A DNA stretch of 64,000 bases from Caulobacter sp. BK020 (GCF_004342605.1 NZ_SLZL01000002.1:186001-250000), one strand, 5' to 3'; counted from the first letter of the stretch, positions 1 to 11,913 are shown. The notes: generated by a model not told the origin, from the letters alone. Program-made: numbers and translations.

Positions 1-1
1 C

Positions 2-523
2 AACATCATCGTTTGCATCGCGCTGATCGCCATCGTGCTGATGCAGCGTTCCGAGGGCGGCGCCTTGGGCATGGGCGGCGGCGGCGGCGGTTTCATGACC
101 GCCCGCGGCGCCGGCGACCTTTTGACCCGCACCACCTGGATCCTGTTCTCGATCTTCCTGGTCATCAGCCTGGCCCTGACCATCCTGACTGGCCGCATGG
201 GCGCCAGCAACTCGGTCGTCGATCGCCTGAAGCTGGACGGCCTGGACAGCAAGACCCTGAACGCCGCGCCGCTGCCGGCCGGTCCGACCGCGCCGGCCCC
301 GACCACCTCGGCCCCGGCGACCACCGCGCCGTCGACCGCCGCCCCGGCCGCGATCGAGGCCCCGACCCCGACCATCAGCGCCCCGACCCCGACCGTCTCG
401 GCGCCCAGGCCGGCCGCCTCGACCGCCAAGCCGCCGGCCAAGGCCGAGGCGAAGGCGCCCGCCGCCGCGCCGGTCCCGGTGATCAACGCCCCGGCTCCGG
501 CCGAGCAACAGCCGGCCCAATAA
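2..523 (+). CDS. secG: Protein translocase subunit SecG (5' end cut by window)
   Basis: SecG is the small accessory subunit of the SecYEG translocon in the inner membrane. The frame is open from base 2, so the first transmembrane helix is only partly inside the window. Visible are the SecG signature after helix 1 (LMQRSEGGALG followed by a run of glycines), the linker GFMTARGAGDLLTRTTW, and the second hydrophobic helix (ILFSIFLVISLALTIL). The C-terminal half is a long Ala/Pro/Thr/Lys-rich tail, as often seen in alphaproteobacterial SecG and probably disordered. It lies 77 bases upstream of pyrG on the same strand. The assignment is firm; the true start is outside the window. Confidence 0.93.
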   Translation, partial: NIIVCIALIAIVLMQRSEGGALGMGGGGGGFMTARGAGDLLTRTTWILFSIFLVISLALTILTGRMGASNSVVDRLKLDGLDSKTLNAAPLPAGPTAPAPTTSAPATTAPSTAAPAAIEAPTPTISAPTPTVSAPRPAASTAKPPAKAEAKAPAAAPVPVINAPAPAEQQPAQ

Positions 524-594
524 GGGCCGGCGAGATTTTACTGTTGATGAACGCCGGTCTTTTCCCCGGCGAGGTCGAATCACGCCTAATCTGA

Positions 595-2252
<1,658 letters not shown>

Positions 2253-2253
<1 letters not shown>

Positions 2254-2708
2254 TGAAATACGGCAGGACGTTGGGTCGCTTTGTACCGCCGTCCATCGCC
2301 ATTGGCCTATGGATAGCCGCGCTTTATTTTCCCGCCATGAAGGTTTGCCTTTCCACAGGTAAGGCAAGCTGGTGGGAAAACGAGATTATCGTCGGGTTTG
2401 GATATATGGGCGTGTTGGCGGGCCACTTCGGGTGGTTTGCCAATCTCGCGTTGGTCGGTTGGGCGATAAACCTTTTGGGCGGTTTCAGAAGCATCACCTG
2501 GCTTCCGCTGACGGCATTCGCATTAGGATGTTCGGGTCTGGTGCCTGGGTCCATCTGGGACGATGCTGGCACAAGCGGATATGTTTGCGGTCGTGGTTTG
2601 GGGTTCTGGCTATGGTTTGCCGCAACAGCCGTTCCACTCGCAAATCTGGTAGTTAGCGCTTTTGTGAGCAGCCTTTGGCGTTGGCGCTTGAAGTTCCAGT
2701 CGGTCTGA
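2253..2708 (+). CDS. Hypothetical small integral membrane protein overlapping the pyrG stop
   Basis: I do not recognise this 151-residue protein. The frame can begin at GTG 2253, which shares its first base with the last base of the pyrG TAG stop, so translation is probably coupled to pyrG. It has about four hydrophobic segments (IAIGLWIAALYFPAM; VGFGYMGVLAGHFGWFANLALVGWAINLL in two parts; LPLTAFALGC; GFWLWFAATAVPLANLVVSAF) and four cysteines. Base composition is visibly less GC-rich than pyrG, with many A/T-ending codons such as TTT, ATT and GTT. This suggests recent acquisition or weak codon selection. The open frame and membrane pattern support a real gene; the function is unknown. Confidence 0.6.
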
Positions 2709-2794
2709 GGCATAAGCGCGCCCTCACACGGCGGCCTGGGTCTTTCCCGAGTCGCCGTCTCTAATTTTCAAGCTCAGCGAGCAGAGTCACTTCG

Positions 2795-2977
2795 ATGGCC
2801 GTTCCCAAAAGAAAAACTTCGCCTTCTCGCCGGAACATGCGCCGGTCGCACCACGCCCTGGGCGCCAACTCCTTCGTCGAGGACAAGGACTCGGGCGAAC
2901 TGCGCCGTCCGCACCACGTCGATCTGAAGACCGGCCTGTACAACGGCAAGCAGATCCTGACGCCGAAGGAAGACTAG
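2795..2977 (+). CDS. rpmF: 50S ribosomal protein L32
   Basis: L32 is a small protein of the large ribosomal subunit. The 60-residue product begins [20 protein letters not shown], the conserved basic N-terminus of L32, and ends with [12 protein letters not shown]. It is the cysteine-free version, lacking the zinc-ribbon cysteines found in some other bacteria's L32. It is monocistronic, followed by a strong terminator hairpin about 45 bases downstream. Confidence 0.97.
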   Translation: MAVPKRKTSPSRRNMRRSHHALGANSFVEDKDSGELRRPHHVDLKTGLYNGKQILTPKED

Positions 2978-3021
2978 TCCTTCGGTCCGCTCCGCACCGG
3001 GGAGCGACAAGACGAAGCCTG

Positions 3022-3052
3022 AAAGGCGGCGGTCTCCGGACCGCCGCCTTTT
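3022..3052 (+). terminator. Rho-independent terminator of rpmF
   Basis: A perfect 12-base-pair stem (3023-3034 with 3039-3050, arms AAGGCGGCGGTC and its complement) closes a TCCG tetraloop and runs into TTTT. It sits 45 bases after the rpmF stop, with no other gene end close by. Confidence 0.88.
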
Positions 3053-3156
3053 CGCTGTTTCACCCCGCGACGAAACGTCCTCCTCGCGCCCAGCGGCATG
3101 GAATTCGACGGTCTGGTCGAAAAACCATGTTATCCTGGCGGCAGGGAGATTTGCCC

Positions 3157-4167
3157 ATGCTCACACGCCGGGATCTAACGGCGGGACTGGGATTGTCGCT
3201 GATGGCCGAACAGGCCTGGGCTCGATCCGCGACGCCCGCGCCTTCGCCGGGACAGGCCTCGCCTCAGGCGCCGGCTACGCCTTCGAGCCTCGTTCCGCCC
3301 CAGGCCGAGCCGCCGGCGGTCTTCCTCGACACGGCGCTGGACGCGATCGACCGGATGACGGTCGAGGTCTTCATCAACGCGCAAGGGCCCTTCAACTTCG
3401 TGATCGACACCGGCGCGGACCGCAGCGCCCTGTCGACGACCCTGGCCGAGCGCCTGGGTCTGGAGCGCGGGCCCGACGTGATGCTGCACGGGGTCGGAGG
3501 TTCGGCCCTGACCCCGACGGCCAAGGTGCCGCTGATGGTGGCGGGCGACTCGCGGATGAAGGACGCCGAGCTCCCGGTGCTCACGCCCGAGCGGCTGGGC
3601 GTGGACGGCCTGCTGGGCGTCGACATGCTGGACAATCGCAACGTCATCATGGATTTCCGCCGCAAGCGGCTGGAGGTCCGTCGCAGCAGCCCGTTGTCGG
3701 CCGCCTATCCCGGCGTTCGCGAGGTCTCGGTCCTCGCCGACGCCCGTTTCGGCCGGCTGGCGGTCGCCAACGCCCGGGTCAGCGGCGTGCGCTGCGTGGC
3801 CTTCATCGATTCCGGCTCCGGCGCCAGCATGGGCAACATGGCCCTGGCCCAGGCGATCAAGCTGCGGGTGCGCCGCAAGCCCGAACCGGCCATGGCCGTC
3901 CGGCTGATCGGCGTGGCGGGCGAGGCGACGGTGGGCGAGCTGCGCATCGTCCGCTCGATCGAACTGGGCGCCCTGCGGATGACCAACCTGCCGCTGGTGC
4001 TGGCCGACCTGCACATCTTCGATATCTGGAACCTCAACGGCCGGCCCGCCGTGCTGCTGGGCGTGGACGTGCTCAAGATGTTCGCCCGGGTCGAGCTGGA
4101 CTTCGGTTCGGACCGGGTGAAGTTCCGCCTGGGCAAGGGCTGGACGCCGCCGATCCTGCAGGCCTGA
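3157..4167 (+). CDS. Secreted retropepsin-like aspartyl protease with two catalytic halves
   Basis: The 336-residue protein carries two aspartyl-protease half-sites in one chain: FVIDTGADRSAL with Asp84 and a second FIDSGSGASM with Asp218, each followed by a hydrophobic-hydrophobic-Gly flap-like segment (LGVDGLLGVDML; AVLLGVDVL). This is the bacterial 'aspartyl protease family' (retroviral-type fold). The N-terminus TRRDLTAGLGLSL resembles a Tat or Sec signal followed by a Pro/Ala-rich linker, so a periplasmic location is likely. ATG 3157 is preferred over ATG 3127 because GGGAG lies just upstream and it starts directly with the signal peptide. The substrate is unknown. It lies alone between rpmF and eno. 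Confidence 0.85.
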   Translation: MLTRRDLTAGLGLSLMAEQAWARSATPAPSPGQASPQAPATPSSLVPPQAEPPAVFLDTALDAIDRMTVEVFINAQGPFNFVIDTGADRSALSTTLAERLGLERGPDVMLHGVGGSALTPTAKVPLMVAGDSRMKDAELPVLTPERLGVDGLLGVDMLDNRNVIMDFRRKRLEVRRSSPLSAAYPGVREVSVLADARFGRLAVANARVSGVRCVAFIDSGSGASMGNMALAQAIKLRVRRKPEPAMAVRLIGVAGEATVGELRIVRSIELGALRMTNLPLVLADLHIFDIWNLNGRPAVLLGVDVLKMFARVELDFGSDRVKFRLGKGWTPPILQA

Positions 4168-4258
4168 CGCAGGGGGAGCCACGAACGCCCGTTCCGACGA
4201 TCCGGCCAGCGCCGGTTGCGGTCCGCGGCCCGCGCCGCTAAGGGGAAGCGCCTTTTGA

Positions 4259-5550
<1,292 letters not shown>

Positions 5551-5551
<1 letters not shown>

Positions 5552-5653
5552 AGCATCGCGCGGAAAAGTGGACGCCGGTTTTCCGCAAAAGCGATGCGAA
5601 AACAGAAATCTAGAGCAAGCCGCCCGATTCCTATATCGCGCGGCTTGCTCTAG
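5551..5653 (+). repeat. Palindromic intergenic repeat, copy 1 (two stem-loops)
   Basis: About 103 bases starting inside the eno stop codon. Stem-loop A has an outer pair GCATCGC/GCGATGC (5553-5559 with 5591-5597) and an inner pair GCGGAAAA/TTTTCCGC (5560-5567 with 5579-5586). Stem-loop B is a perfect 14-bp stem (5610-5623 with 5640-5653) whose loop contains GATTC, a GANTC site recognised by the CcrM methylase in Caulobacter. A near-identical element in the same orientation lies at 56577-56679, also beginning at a stop codon; the stems of B differ by compensatory changes. Similar elements are widespread between genes in alphaproteobacteria, as far as I recall. Confidence 0.85.
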
Positions 5654-5664
5654 GCGATTCTTCG

Positions 5665-5706
5665 GCGCCATGTCTCGCCGCCGGGCACGACGGCGAGACA
5701 TGGCGC
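5665..5706. repeat. Perfect 16-bp inverted repeat between convergent genes
   Basis: GCGCCATGTCTCGCCG (5665-5680) is exactly reverse-complemented at 5691-5706 around a 10-base loop. It lies between the eno-side repeat and the end of the minus-strand gene at 5722. There is no T-tract on either strand. It may act as an mRNA 3'-end protector or a bidirectional terminator, or be another repeat family. Confidence 0.6.
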
Positions 5707-5721
5707 GCCGGTCTTGCCGCG

Positions 5722-6366
5722 CTATTGCGCGATCGTGGGGGACCCTTCCTCCGCCACCCGTCCCAGGGTGCGCACTTCGGCCAGCGACAGGTCGGCCTTC
5801 TTGACGACATAGGCCGAGGCGGCGACAAAGCGTTGATAGGTCTGGACGTCGGAGGCGACGTCGTCGGGAGAGCCGGTGCGGCGACCGGCAAACAGCCTGT
5901 CGTCCATATAGGCGCCGCCCGCGGGCCGGACGGGCCGGCCGGGCAGGGGGACGTCGCCCATCACCAGGTCGCGGAGCTTGCCGCTGCGGGGCCGCCAGCC
6001 GCCGCCGTCCACACGCTCCAGACGCTCGGGGGCATAGGCCAGGGTCAGCAGCATGATCTGCATGGTCAGGCTGGCGGCCTTGTCGGCCTTGGCGTTGGAG
6101 TCGCTTTCCGCGCGGCCAAGTCCGAGCCCGAAGGTTATCCAGCGGCCGGAATCTTCCCACAGCGTGACGAAGGCGTCCTTGTCGAGCGGCACTTGCAGCC
6201 CGTCTCCGAAGTCCATCTTGGGCGGTTGGCCCTTGATGATGCTCGGCCCCGGACCGTCACCGGCGATTGAGCGTTGGCGCAGCGGTCGCGGCGCGCCGCC
6301 GTACGCCAGAGAAGGCGTCACCGCGGCGGCGGCGAGAGACAGGAAAAGAGCGCGACGTCCAAACAT
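5722..6366 (-). CDS. Hypothetical secreted protein
   Basis: The 214-residue product starts with a clear Sec-type signal (MFGRRALFLSLAAAAVTPSLAYG, cleaved around AYG). The mature part has no motif I can name; it contains a W-rich patch around FVTLWEDSGRWITFG and is mildly charged. ATG 6366 is chosen over upstream in-frame starts because GGGGGG lies just 5' and the signal peptide begins there. It is a single gene convergent with eno. Function is unknown. Confidence 0.65.
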   Translation of the reverse strand: MFGRRALFLSLAAAAVTPSLAYGGAPRPLRQRSIAGDGPGPSIIKGQPPKMDFGDGLQVPLDKDAFVTLWEDSGRWITFGLGLGRAESDSNAKADKAASLTMQIMLLTLAYAPERLERVDGGGWRPRSGKLRDLVMGDVPLPGRPVRPAGGAYMDDRLFAGRRTGSPDDVASDVQTYQRFVAASAYVVKKADLSLAEVRTLGRVAEEGSPTIAQ

Positions 6367-6739
6367 ATAATCCCCCCAATTTCTTGTTACCGCTAACCTA
6401 CAACGTCGATAGCCGCTTTTCAAAGCTCCGTGTGCATGTCGCGTTCGGCGATTCGGAGGGCTTTCATCGCGGATCGCTTAATCCGCAGGCGCCAGGCGCC
6501 GCGGTTCGCCCACAATTTTTCTAAAAGCCAATTTGGCTCTGCATCGCGCCGCCGCAGAAATCGCCGCCAAACGACCGTTCAGATGCTGCGACGCGGTATC
6601 TAGATGCCTTTGAAACCATCTCAAATGAAAGCGTTAGGGAACTGCTTTCAAGCTCTTGTCCCCACCCTGCAGAACCCCCCGTTTAGTAAGGCGTTAAGCA
6701 TGATCGGGCAGGGTAAACTTCCCCTCCTGGGAATCGCTG
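6367..6739. other. Divergent intergenic region between the secreted-protein gene and ftsB-like gene
   Basis: No credible gene. It must hold the promoters of both flanking genes. It is less GC-rich than the surroundings, contains a short palindrome AGCCAA-T-TTGGCT (6526-6538) and the CtrA-like site listed separately. Confidence 0.5.
6683..6697 (+). promoter_or_regulatory. Candidate CtrA binding site upstream of ftsB-like gene
   Basis: TTAG followed by seven bases and TTAA matches the Caulobacter CtrA consensus TTAA-N7-TTAA at seven of eight positions. It lies 43 bases upstream of the start of a cell-division-type gene, a plausible place for cell-cycle control. A single short match in an A/T-richer stretch can arise by chance. 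Confidence 0.35.
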
Positions 6740-7036
6740 ATGTTCGCCCGACTGCAACCCTTCCTGCCGACCGCGGCGCTCCTTCTGCTGATCACCTACT
6801 TCGTGTTTCACGCCCTGACGGGCGAGCGCGGGCTGTTGTCGACGTCGCAGCGCAACGCAGATCTCGCCGCCAAGACGCTGGAGTTGAAGAAGATCCGCGC
6901 CGAAAGGATGGACCTGGAGGCCCGTGCTCGTCTATTACGCAGCGGCAGTTTGTCGGCGGACCTCCTGGAAGAACGCGCGCGTTCGCTCCTGGGATACGCC
7001 GATCCGAGAGACTACGTGATCCGCACCCCGCGCTGA
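6740..7036 (+). CDS. ftsB: FtsB/DivIC-family septum formation initiator
   Basis: A 98-residue bitopic protein: one N-terminal transmembrane helix (FLPTAALLLLITYFVFHAL), a periplasmic coiled coil rich in Leu, Lys and Glu (LAAKTLELKKIRAERMDLEAR), then a short C-terminal region LLEERARSLLGYADPRDYVI. This architecture, the ARxxLGYADPxD ending and the location between eno and pdhA are typical of the septum formation initiator family. FtsB works with FtsL and FtsQ in the divisome. The family assignment is good; orthology to E. coli ftsB is inferred. Confidence 0.82.
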   Translation: MFARLQPFLPTAALLLLITYFVFHALTGERGLLSTSQRNADLAAKTLELKKIRAERMDLEARARLLRSGSLSADLLEERARSLLGYADPRDYVIRTPR

Positions 7037-7198
7037 GCGTTTGGTCGGAGAACGGGCCCTCGGCTCTGCCGACGGATCAGGCGAGCCTGGCCCGTTTCGG
7101 GTTTGACAAAGGGCCCCCATCTACGCGGAACCGAAGGTTCATTCGGCCGGTGGGCGTCCAGGAGTAGGCCGCGATGAAGATTGGCCAGGGAGAGTTGA

Positions 7199-8230
7199 AT
7201 GGCGCGTACGCGCAAGGGTGAAGCCCCCGCGGGGAAGGCTGACGCCACCGGTGTCAACGCCTTCGTCGGCAAGGACGAGCTTCTGAAATTCTACCAGGAC
7301 ATGCTGTTGATCCGCCGCTTCGAAGAGCGGGCCGGCCAACTGTACGGCATGGGCCTGATCGGCGGCTTCTGCCATCTGTACATCGGTCAGGAAGCCATCG
7401 CGGTCGGCATGCAGTCGATCAAGGTCAAGGGCGACCAGATCATCACCGGCTACCGCGACCACGGCCACATGCTGGCCGCCGGCATGGATCCCAACGAAGT
7501 CATGGCTGAGCTGACCGGCCGCGCGGGCGGGTCGTCGCGTGGCAAGGGCGGTTCGATGCACATGTTCGATGTCGAGACCGGCTTCTACGGCGGCCACGGC
7601 ATCGTCGGCGCCCAGGTCTCGCTCGGCACCGGCCTGGCGCTGAACAACCACTATCGCGGCAACGGCAATGTCGCCTTCGCCTATTTCGGCGACGGGGCGG
7701 CCAACCAGGGCCAGGTCTACGAGAGCTTCAACATGGCCCAGCTGTGGAAGCTGCCGGTCGTGTACGTGATCGAGAACAACCAGTACGCCATGGGCACCAG
7801 CGTCGAGCGTTCGGCGTCGGAGACCGCCTTCCACAAGCGCGGCACTTCGTTCCGGATCCCGGGCGAGGAAGTCGACGGCATGGACGTGATCGCCGTGGCC
7901 GAGGCCGGCGCCCGCGCCGCCGAGCACGCCCGCAGCGGCCAGGGCCCGTTCATCCTCGAGATGAAGACCTATCGCTATCGCGGCCACTCGATGTCCGACC
8001 CGGCCAAGTACCGGACCAAGGACGAGGTCGACAACGTCAAGCAGACCCGCGACCCGATCGACCACCTGAAGGAGCGCCTGGCCAAGGCCGGCGTCACCGA
8101 GGACGACCTGAAGGTCGTCGACGGCGAAGTGAAGCGCATCGTCGCCGAGGCGGCCGAGTTCGCCCGCACCAGCCCCGAGCCCGATCCTTCCGAACTGTAC
8201 ACCGACGTATACCTGGAGGCCGCCCAGTGA
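7199..8230 (+). CDS. pdhA: Pyruvate dehydrogenase E1 component, alpha subunit
   Basis: E1 alpha binds thiamine diphosphate and, with E1 beta, decarboxylates pyruvate and acetylates the lipoyl group of E2. The 343-residue protein has the E1-alpha hallmarks: [26 protein letters not shown] near the start, the ThDP motif from GDGAANQGQ to IENNQ, and the phosphorylation-loop equivalent [15 protein letters not shown]. Its stop codon overlaps the GTG start of pdhB by four bases, so the two subunits are translationally coupled. Confidence 0.97.
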   Translation: MARTRKGEAPAGKADATGVNAFVGKDELLKFYQDMLLIRRFEERAGQLYGMGLIGGFCHLYIGQEAIAVGMQSIKVKGDQIITGYRDHGHMLAAGMDPNEVMAELTGRAGGSSRGKGGSMHMFDVETGFYGGHGIVGAQVSLGTGLALNNHYRGNGNVAFAYFGDGAANQGQVYESFNMAQLWKLPVVYVIENNQYAMGTSVERSASETAFHKRGTSFRIPGEEVDGMDVIAVAEAGARAAEHARSGQGPFILEMKTYRYRGHSMSDPAKYRTKDEVDNVKQTRDPIDHLKERLAKAGVTEDDLKVVDGEVKRIVAEAAEFARTSPEPDPSELYTDVYLEAAQ

Positions 8231-9600
8231 CGGACATCCTGATGCCCGCCCTGTCCCCGACGATGGAAGAGGGGACCCTGGCCAAGTGGCTGGTCAAGGA
8301 AGGCGACACCGTCAAGGCCGGCGACGTGATCGCCGAGATCGAGACCGACAAGGCGACGATGGAAGTCGAAGCCGTCGACGAAGGCGTGATCGAAAGTATC
8401 GTCGTGCCCGCCGGGTCCGAGAACGTGAAGGTCAATACCCTGATCGCCAAGCTGAAGGGCGAGGGCGAATCCGCCTCGGCCGTCGCGGTTCCCGCGCCAG
8501 TGGCCAAGCCCGCCGCCGACGAGGCCAGGTCGGGCGAGCCTGAAAAGGCTCCGATCCCGGCCGGCGTTCCGTCGGCCGCCTCGACCTTCGCCGACTCGGA
8601 GATCCCGGAAGGCACGCCGCTGAAGAAGATCACGGTCCGCGACGCCCTGCGCGACGCCATGGCCGAGGAGATGCGCCGCGACGACCGCGTGTTCCTGATG
8701 GGCGAGGAAGTCGCCCAGTACCAGGGCGCCTACAAGGTCTCGCGCGACCTGCTGCAGGAGTTCGGCGACAAGCGCGTCATCGACACGCCGATCACCGAGC
8801 ACGGCTTCGCCGGTCTGGGTGTCGGCGCCGCCATGGCCGGCCTGAAGCCGATCGTCGAGTTCATGACCTGGAACTTCGCCATGCAGGCGATCGACCAGAT
8901 CATCAACTCGGCCGCCAAGACGCTGTACATGTCGGGCGGCCAGATCAAGTCGTCGATCGTGTTCCGCGGCCCCAACGGCGCGGCCTCGCGGGTCGGCGCC
9001 CAGCACAGCCAGGACTACGCGGCCTGGTACGGCAACGTCCCCGGCCTGAAGGTCATCGCGCCCTACGACGCCGCCGACGCCAAGGGCCTGATGAAGGCCG
9101 CCATCCGCGATCCGAACCCGATCGTCTTCCTCGAACACGAGATGATGTACGGCCACGAGTTCGACATTCCGGACGTCGAGGACTGGGTCGTGCCGATCGG
9201 CAAGGCCAAGGTCCGTCGCCAGGGCTCGGACGTCACCCTGGTGGCCTACAGCCGCATGGTCGGCTTCGCCCTGCAGGCGGCCGAGGAACTGGCCAAGGAA
9301 GGCATTTCGGCCGAGGTCATCGACCTGCGCACGATCCGTCCGCTGGACCACGACACGATCCTGGAAAGCGTCAAGAAGACCAACCGCCTGGTGACCGTCG
9401 AGGAAGGCTGGGGCCCGATGGGCGTCGGCGCCGAGATCGTCGCCCGGATCACCGAGTTCGGCTTCGACTACCTGGACGCCCCGCCGCTGCGGGTGCACCA
9501 GGAGGACGTGCCGCTGCCCTACGCCGCGAACCTGGAAGCCCTGTCGCTGCCGTCGGTCCCCAAGATCGTCAAGGCGGCCAAGACGGTCTGCTACCGGTGA
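8227..9600 (+). CDS. pdhB: Pyruvate dehydrogenase E1 component, beta subunit with N-terminal lipoyl domain
   Basis: The 457-residue protein fuses a lipoyl domain (residues 1-80, lipoyl-lysine in [12 protein letters not shown]) through an Ala/Pro-rich linker to an E1 beta transketolase-type domain that begins near [20 protein letters not shown]. Such lipoylated E1 beta subunits are known in alphaproteobacteria. The GTG at 8227 overlaps the pdhA stop (GTGA) and starts exactly at the lipoyl-domain sequence [15 protein letters not shown], so it is preferred to any upstream in-frame codon. An 80-base stretch of the lipoyl domain (8302-8381) is identical to pdhC (10184-10263). Confidence 0.96.
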   Translation: MTDILMPALSPTMEEGTLAKWLVKEGDTVKAGDVIAEIETDKATMEVEAVDEGVIESIVVPAGSENVKVNTLIAKLKGEGESASAVAVPAPVAKPAADEARSGEPEKAPIPAGVPSAASTFADSEIPEGTPLKKITVRDALRDAMAEEMRRDDRVFLMGEEVAQYQGAYKVSRDLLQEFGDKRVIDTPITEHGFAGLGVGAAMAGLKPIVEFMTWNFAMQAIDQIINSAAKTLYMSGGQIKSSIVFRGPNGAASRVGAQHSQDYAAWYGNVPGLKVIAPYDAADAKGLMKAAIRDPNPIVFLEHEMMYGHEFDIPDVEDWVVPIGKAKVRRQGSDVTLVAYSRMVGFALQAAEELAKEGISAEVIDLRTIRPLDHDTILESVKKTNRLVTVEEGWGPMGVGAEIVARITEFGFDYLDAPPLRVHQEDVPLPYAANLEALSLPSVPKIVKAAKTVCYR

Positions 9601-9607
9601 TCATCCG

Positions 9608-9643
9608 GCCCGTTCACCTAGGCACTGGCCTGTGTGAACGGGC
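9608..9643 (+). other. Stem-loop between pdhB and the GFA-domain gene
   Basis: GCCCGTTCAC (9608-9617) pairs perfectly with GTGAACGGGC (9634-9643) across a 16-base loop. It lies between the pdhB stop and the next ribosome binding site (GGGAGG). There is no T-tract, so it may be an mRNA stability or processing element rather than a terminator. Confidence 0.45.
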
Positions 9644-9655
9644 AGGGAGGCCGGC

Positions 9656-10093
9656 ATGACCCAGACCCTCAACGGCTCCTGCCACTGCGGCGCGGTGCAT
9701 GTGCAGCTCGATCCCGGCAAGCCGGTGGCCGAGCTGGCCTTGCGGGCCTGCCAGTGCTCCTTCTGCCGTCGCCAGGGATCGCGGACCACCAGCGACCCGG
9801 GCAGCCGCCTGCACATCACCGCCGCCCCGGGATCGCTGACGCGCTACCGGTTCGGGCGGCGGGCGGTGGATTTCCTGATCTGCCGGGAATGCGCCGTCTA
9901 CGTGGCGGCGATGATCGAGGACGAGGGCCAGGCCTACGCCACCCTCAACGTCGTGGGGACCGACCTGCCGGGTTTCGCCGATCGCGAGCCCGAACGGCTG
10001 GACTATCACGACGAAACGGACGAACAACGCCTTGCCCGTCGCAAGGCCAAATGGACGCCGACCGTTCTGGTCGAAGCCGTCCCGAACGCTTGA
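9656..10093 (+). CDS. GFA/CENP-V-fold zinc-binding protein
   Basis: A 145-residue member of the glutathione-dependent formaldehyde-activating enzyme (GFA) family fold, with the zinc-ligand cysteines in GSCHCGAVHV and CQCSFCRRQG and a later pair member in CRECAVYV. Members may bind glutathione adducts, but most are functionally uncharacterised and only some act on formaldehyde. It sits between pdhB and pdhC on the same strand with short gaps, so it is probably cotranscribed with the pyruvate dehydrogenase genes. A glutathione peroxidase follows pdhC, hinting at a thiol or aldehyde-protection theme. The specific substrate is unknown. Confidence 0.82.
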   Translation: MTQTLNGSCHCGAVHVQLDPGKPVAELALRACQCSFCRRQGSRTTSDPGSRLHITAAPGSLTRYRFGRRAVDFLICRECAVYVAAMIEDEGQAYATLNVVGTDLPGFADREPERLDYHDETDEQRLARRKAKWTPTVLVEAVPNA

Positions 10094-10105
10094 GGAAGAA
10101 GCTCA

Positions 10106-11401
10106 ATGTCGATCGACATCCTGATGCCCGCCCTGTCGCCCACCATGGAGGAGGGAACCCTCGCCAAGTGGCACGTCAAGGTCGGCGACACCGTCAAGGC
10201 CGGCGACGTGATCGCCGAGATCGAGACCGACAAGGCGACGATGGAAGTCGAAGCCGTCGACGAGGGCGTGGTCGAGGCCATCCTGGTCGAGGCCGGGACC
10301 GAGAACGTCAAGGTCAACGCCCCGATCGCCAAGCTGGCCGGCGAGGGCGAAAGCCCCGCTCCGCCGCCCGCCAAGCCCGCGCCCGCCACTGAAGCGCCGA
10401 AAGCCGCTCCGGCTTCGGCCGCGCCTGCCCAAGCCGCCGGCGAAACCGCCGCTCCGGCCGCCGTTCCGACGGGCGATCGCGTGTTCGCCTCGCCGCTGGC
10501 CCGCCGCCTGGCCTCGGCCGCGAACCTGGACCTGAAGTCGATCGCCGGCACCGGCCCGCACGGCCGCGTCGTCAAGGCCGATGTCGAAGCCGCCCAGAAG
10601 GGCGGCGCGCCCGCCGCCAAGGCCGCGCCCGCTGCTGGCGCCCCGGCTCAGGCCGTCGCCGCCGCCGAGCCGCGCAAGGTGCTGTCGCTGGAGCAGATGG
10701 GCATCCCGGCCGGCTCCTACGACCTGGTCCCGCTGGACGGCATGCGCAAGACCATCGCGCGCCGCCTGACGGACAGCTTCCGCGACGTGCCGCACTTCCC
10801 GCTGACGATCGATCTGGAGATCGACGCCCTGCTGGCCGCGCGCGCCAAGATCAACCATCTGCTGGAAGGCCAGGGCGTGAAGGTGTCGGTCAACGACATC
10901 ATCATCAAGGCCGTGGCCGTGGCCCTGAAGCGCGTGCCGGAGGCCAACGCCTCCTACACGCCCGAGGGCATCGCCCTGCACAAGCACGCCGACATCGCCG
11001 TCGCCGTGGCCATCGACGGCGGCCTGATCACCCCGATCGTCCGCGCCGCCGAGACCAAGGGCCTGGCCCAGATCTCGGCCGAGGTGAAGGACCTGGCGGC
11101 CCGCGCCAAGTCCAAGAAGCTCAAGCCCGAGGAATTCCAGGGGGGAACCTTCTCGGTCTCCAACCTGGGCATGTTCGGCATCAAGGCCTTCGCCTCGATC
11201 ATCAACGAGCCGCAGGGCGCGATCATGAGCGTCGGGGCCGGCGAGCAGCGCCCGGTGGTCAAGGACGGCCAGCTGGCCGTGGCCACGGTGATGACCGTCA
11301 CCCTGACCTGCGACCACCGCGTGGTCGACGGCGCGATCGGGGCCAAGTTCCTGGCCGCCTTCAAGCCGCTGATCGAAGAGCCGCTGACCCTGATCGTCTA
11401 A
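10106..11401 (+). CDS. pdhC: Dihydrolipoamide acetyltransferase (E2) of pyruvate dehydrogenase
   Basis: E2 carries acetyl groups from E1 to CoA and forms the core of the complex. Domain order in the 431 residues: one lipoyl domain (1-80, lipoyl-lysine in ETDKATMEV), Ala/Pro linker, a peripheral subunit-binding domain ([18 protein letters not shown]), a second flexible linker and the catalytic acetyltransferase domain (from [13 protein letters not shown]) with the active-site histidine-aspartate motif [13 protein letters not shown]. The start overlaps neither neighbour; GAGGAAGAAGC precedes the ATG. The lipoyl domain is nearly identical in DNA to that of pdhB. Confidence 0.97.
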   Translation: MSIDILMPALSPTMEEGTLAKWHVKVGDTVKAGDVIAEIETDKATMEVEAVDEGVVEAILVEAGTENVKVNAPIAKLAGEGESPAPPPAKPAPATEAPKAAPASAAPAQAAGETAAPAAVPTGDRVFASPLARRLASAANLDLKSIAGTGPHGRVVKADVEAAQKGGAPAAKAAPAAGAPAQAVAAAEPRKVLSLEQMGIPAGSYDLVPLDGMRKTIARRLTDSFRDVPHFPLTIDLEIDALLAARAKINHLLEGQGVKVSVNDIIIKAVAVALKRVPEANASYTPEGIALHKHADIAVAVAIDGGLITPIVRAAETKGLAQISAEVKDLAARAKSKKLKPEEFQGGTFSVSNLGMFGIKAFASIINEPQGAIMSVGAGEQRPVVKDGQLAVATVMTVTLTCDHRVVDGAIGAKFLAAFKPLIEEPLTLIV

Positions 11402-11423
11402 CTCGGGCTGGGGAGGGGCAGGA

Positions 11424-11900
11424 ATGTCCGTCTACGACTATTCCGCCAAGACGCTGGACGGCCAGGACGCGAGCCTGGCCGACTATCGCGGCCAGGTGCT
11501 GCTGATCGTCAACACGGCCAGCAAATGCGGCTTCACCCCGCAGTACGAGGGGCTGGAGGCGCTGTACCGCGAGTACAAGGACAGGGGCTTCACCGTCCTG
11601 GCCTTCCCCTGCAACCAGTTCGGGGCCCAGGAGCCCGGGAACGCCGAGGAGATCGCGAACTTCTGTTCGCTGACCTACGACGTGACCTTCCCGGTCCTGG
11701 CCAAGATCGACGTCAACGGCCCGTCGGCCCATCCGCTCTACGCCTATCTCAAGCACGAGCAGAAGGGCCTGCTGGGCACCGAGGCCATCAAGTGGAACTT
11801 CACCAAGTTCCTGGTCGGCCGCGATGGCGAGGTCGTCGAACGCTTTGCTCCCACCACCAAGCCTGAAGACCTGAAGCAGGCCATCGAGGCGCTGCTGTAA
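11424..11900 (+). CDS. Glutathione peroxidase family protein (cysteine type)
   Basis: The 158-residue protein reduces hydroperoxides at the expense of a thiol. It has the glutathione-peroxidase signature NTASKCGFTPQYEGL with the peroxidatic Cys35 in place of selenocysteine, the second motif LAFPCNQFGAQEPG with a likely resolving Cys, and the late WNFTKFLV with the active-site Trp and Asn. Bacterial enzymes of this kind usually take electrons from thioredoxin. The gene is inserted between pdhC and lpd, 22 bases after pdhC, so it is probably part of the same transcript. Confidence 0.92.
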   Translation: MSVYDYSAKTLDGQDASLADYRGQVLLIVNTASKCGFTPQYEGLEALYREYKDRGFTVLAFPCNQFGAQEPGNAEEIANFCSLTYDVTFPVLAKIDVNGPSAHPLYAYLKHEQKGLLGTEAIKWNFTKFLVGRDGEVVERFAPTTKPEDLKQAIEALL

Positions 11901-11913
11901 CGCTCTCCTGGAC

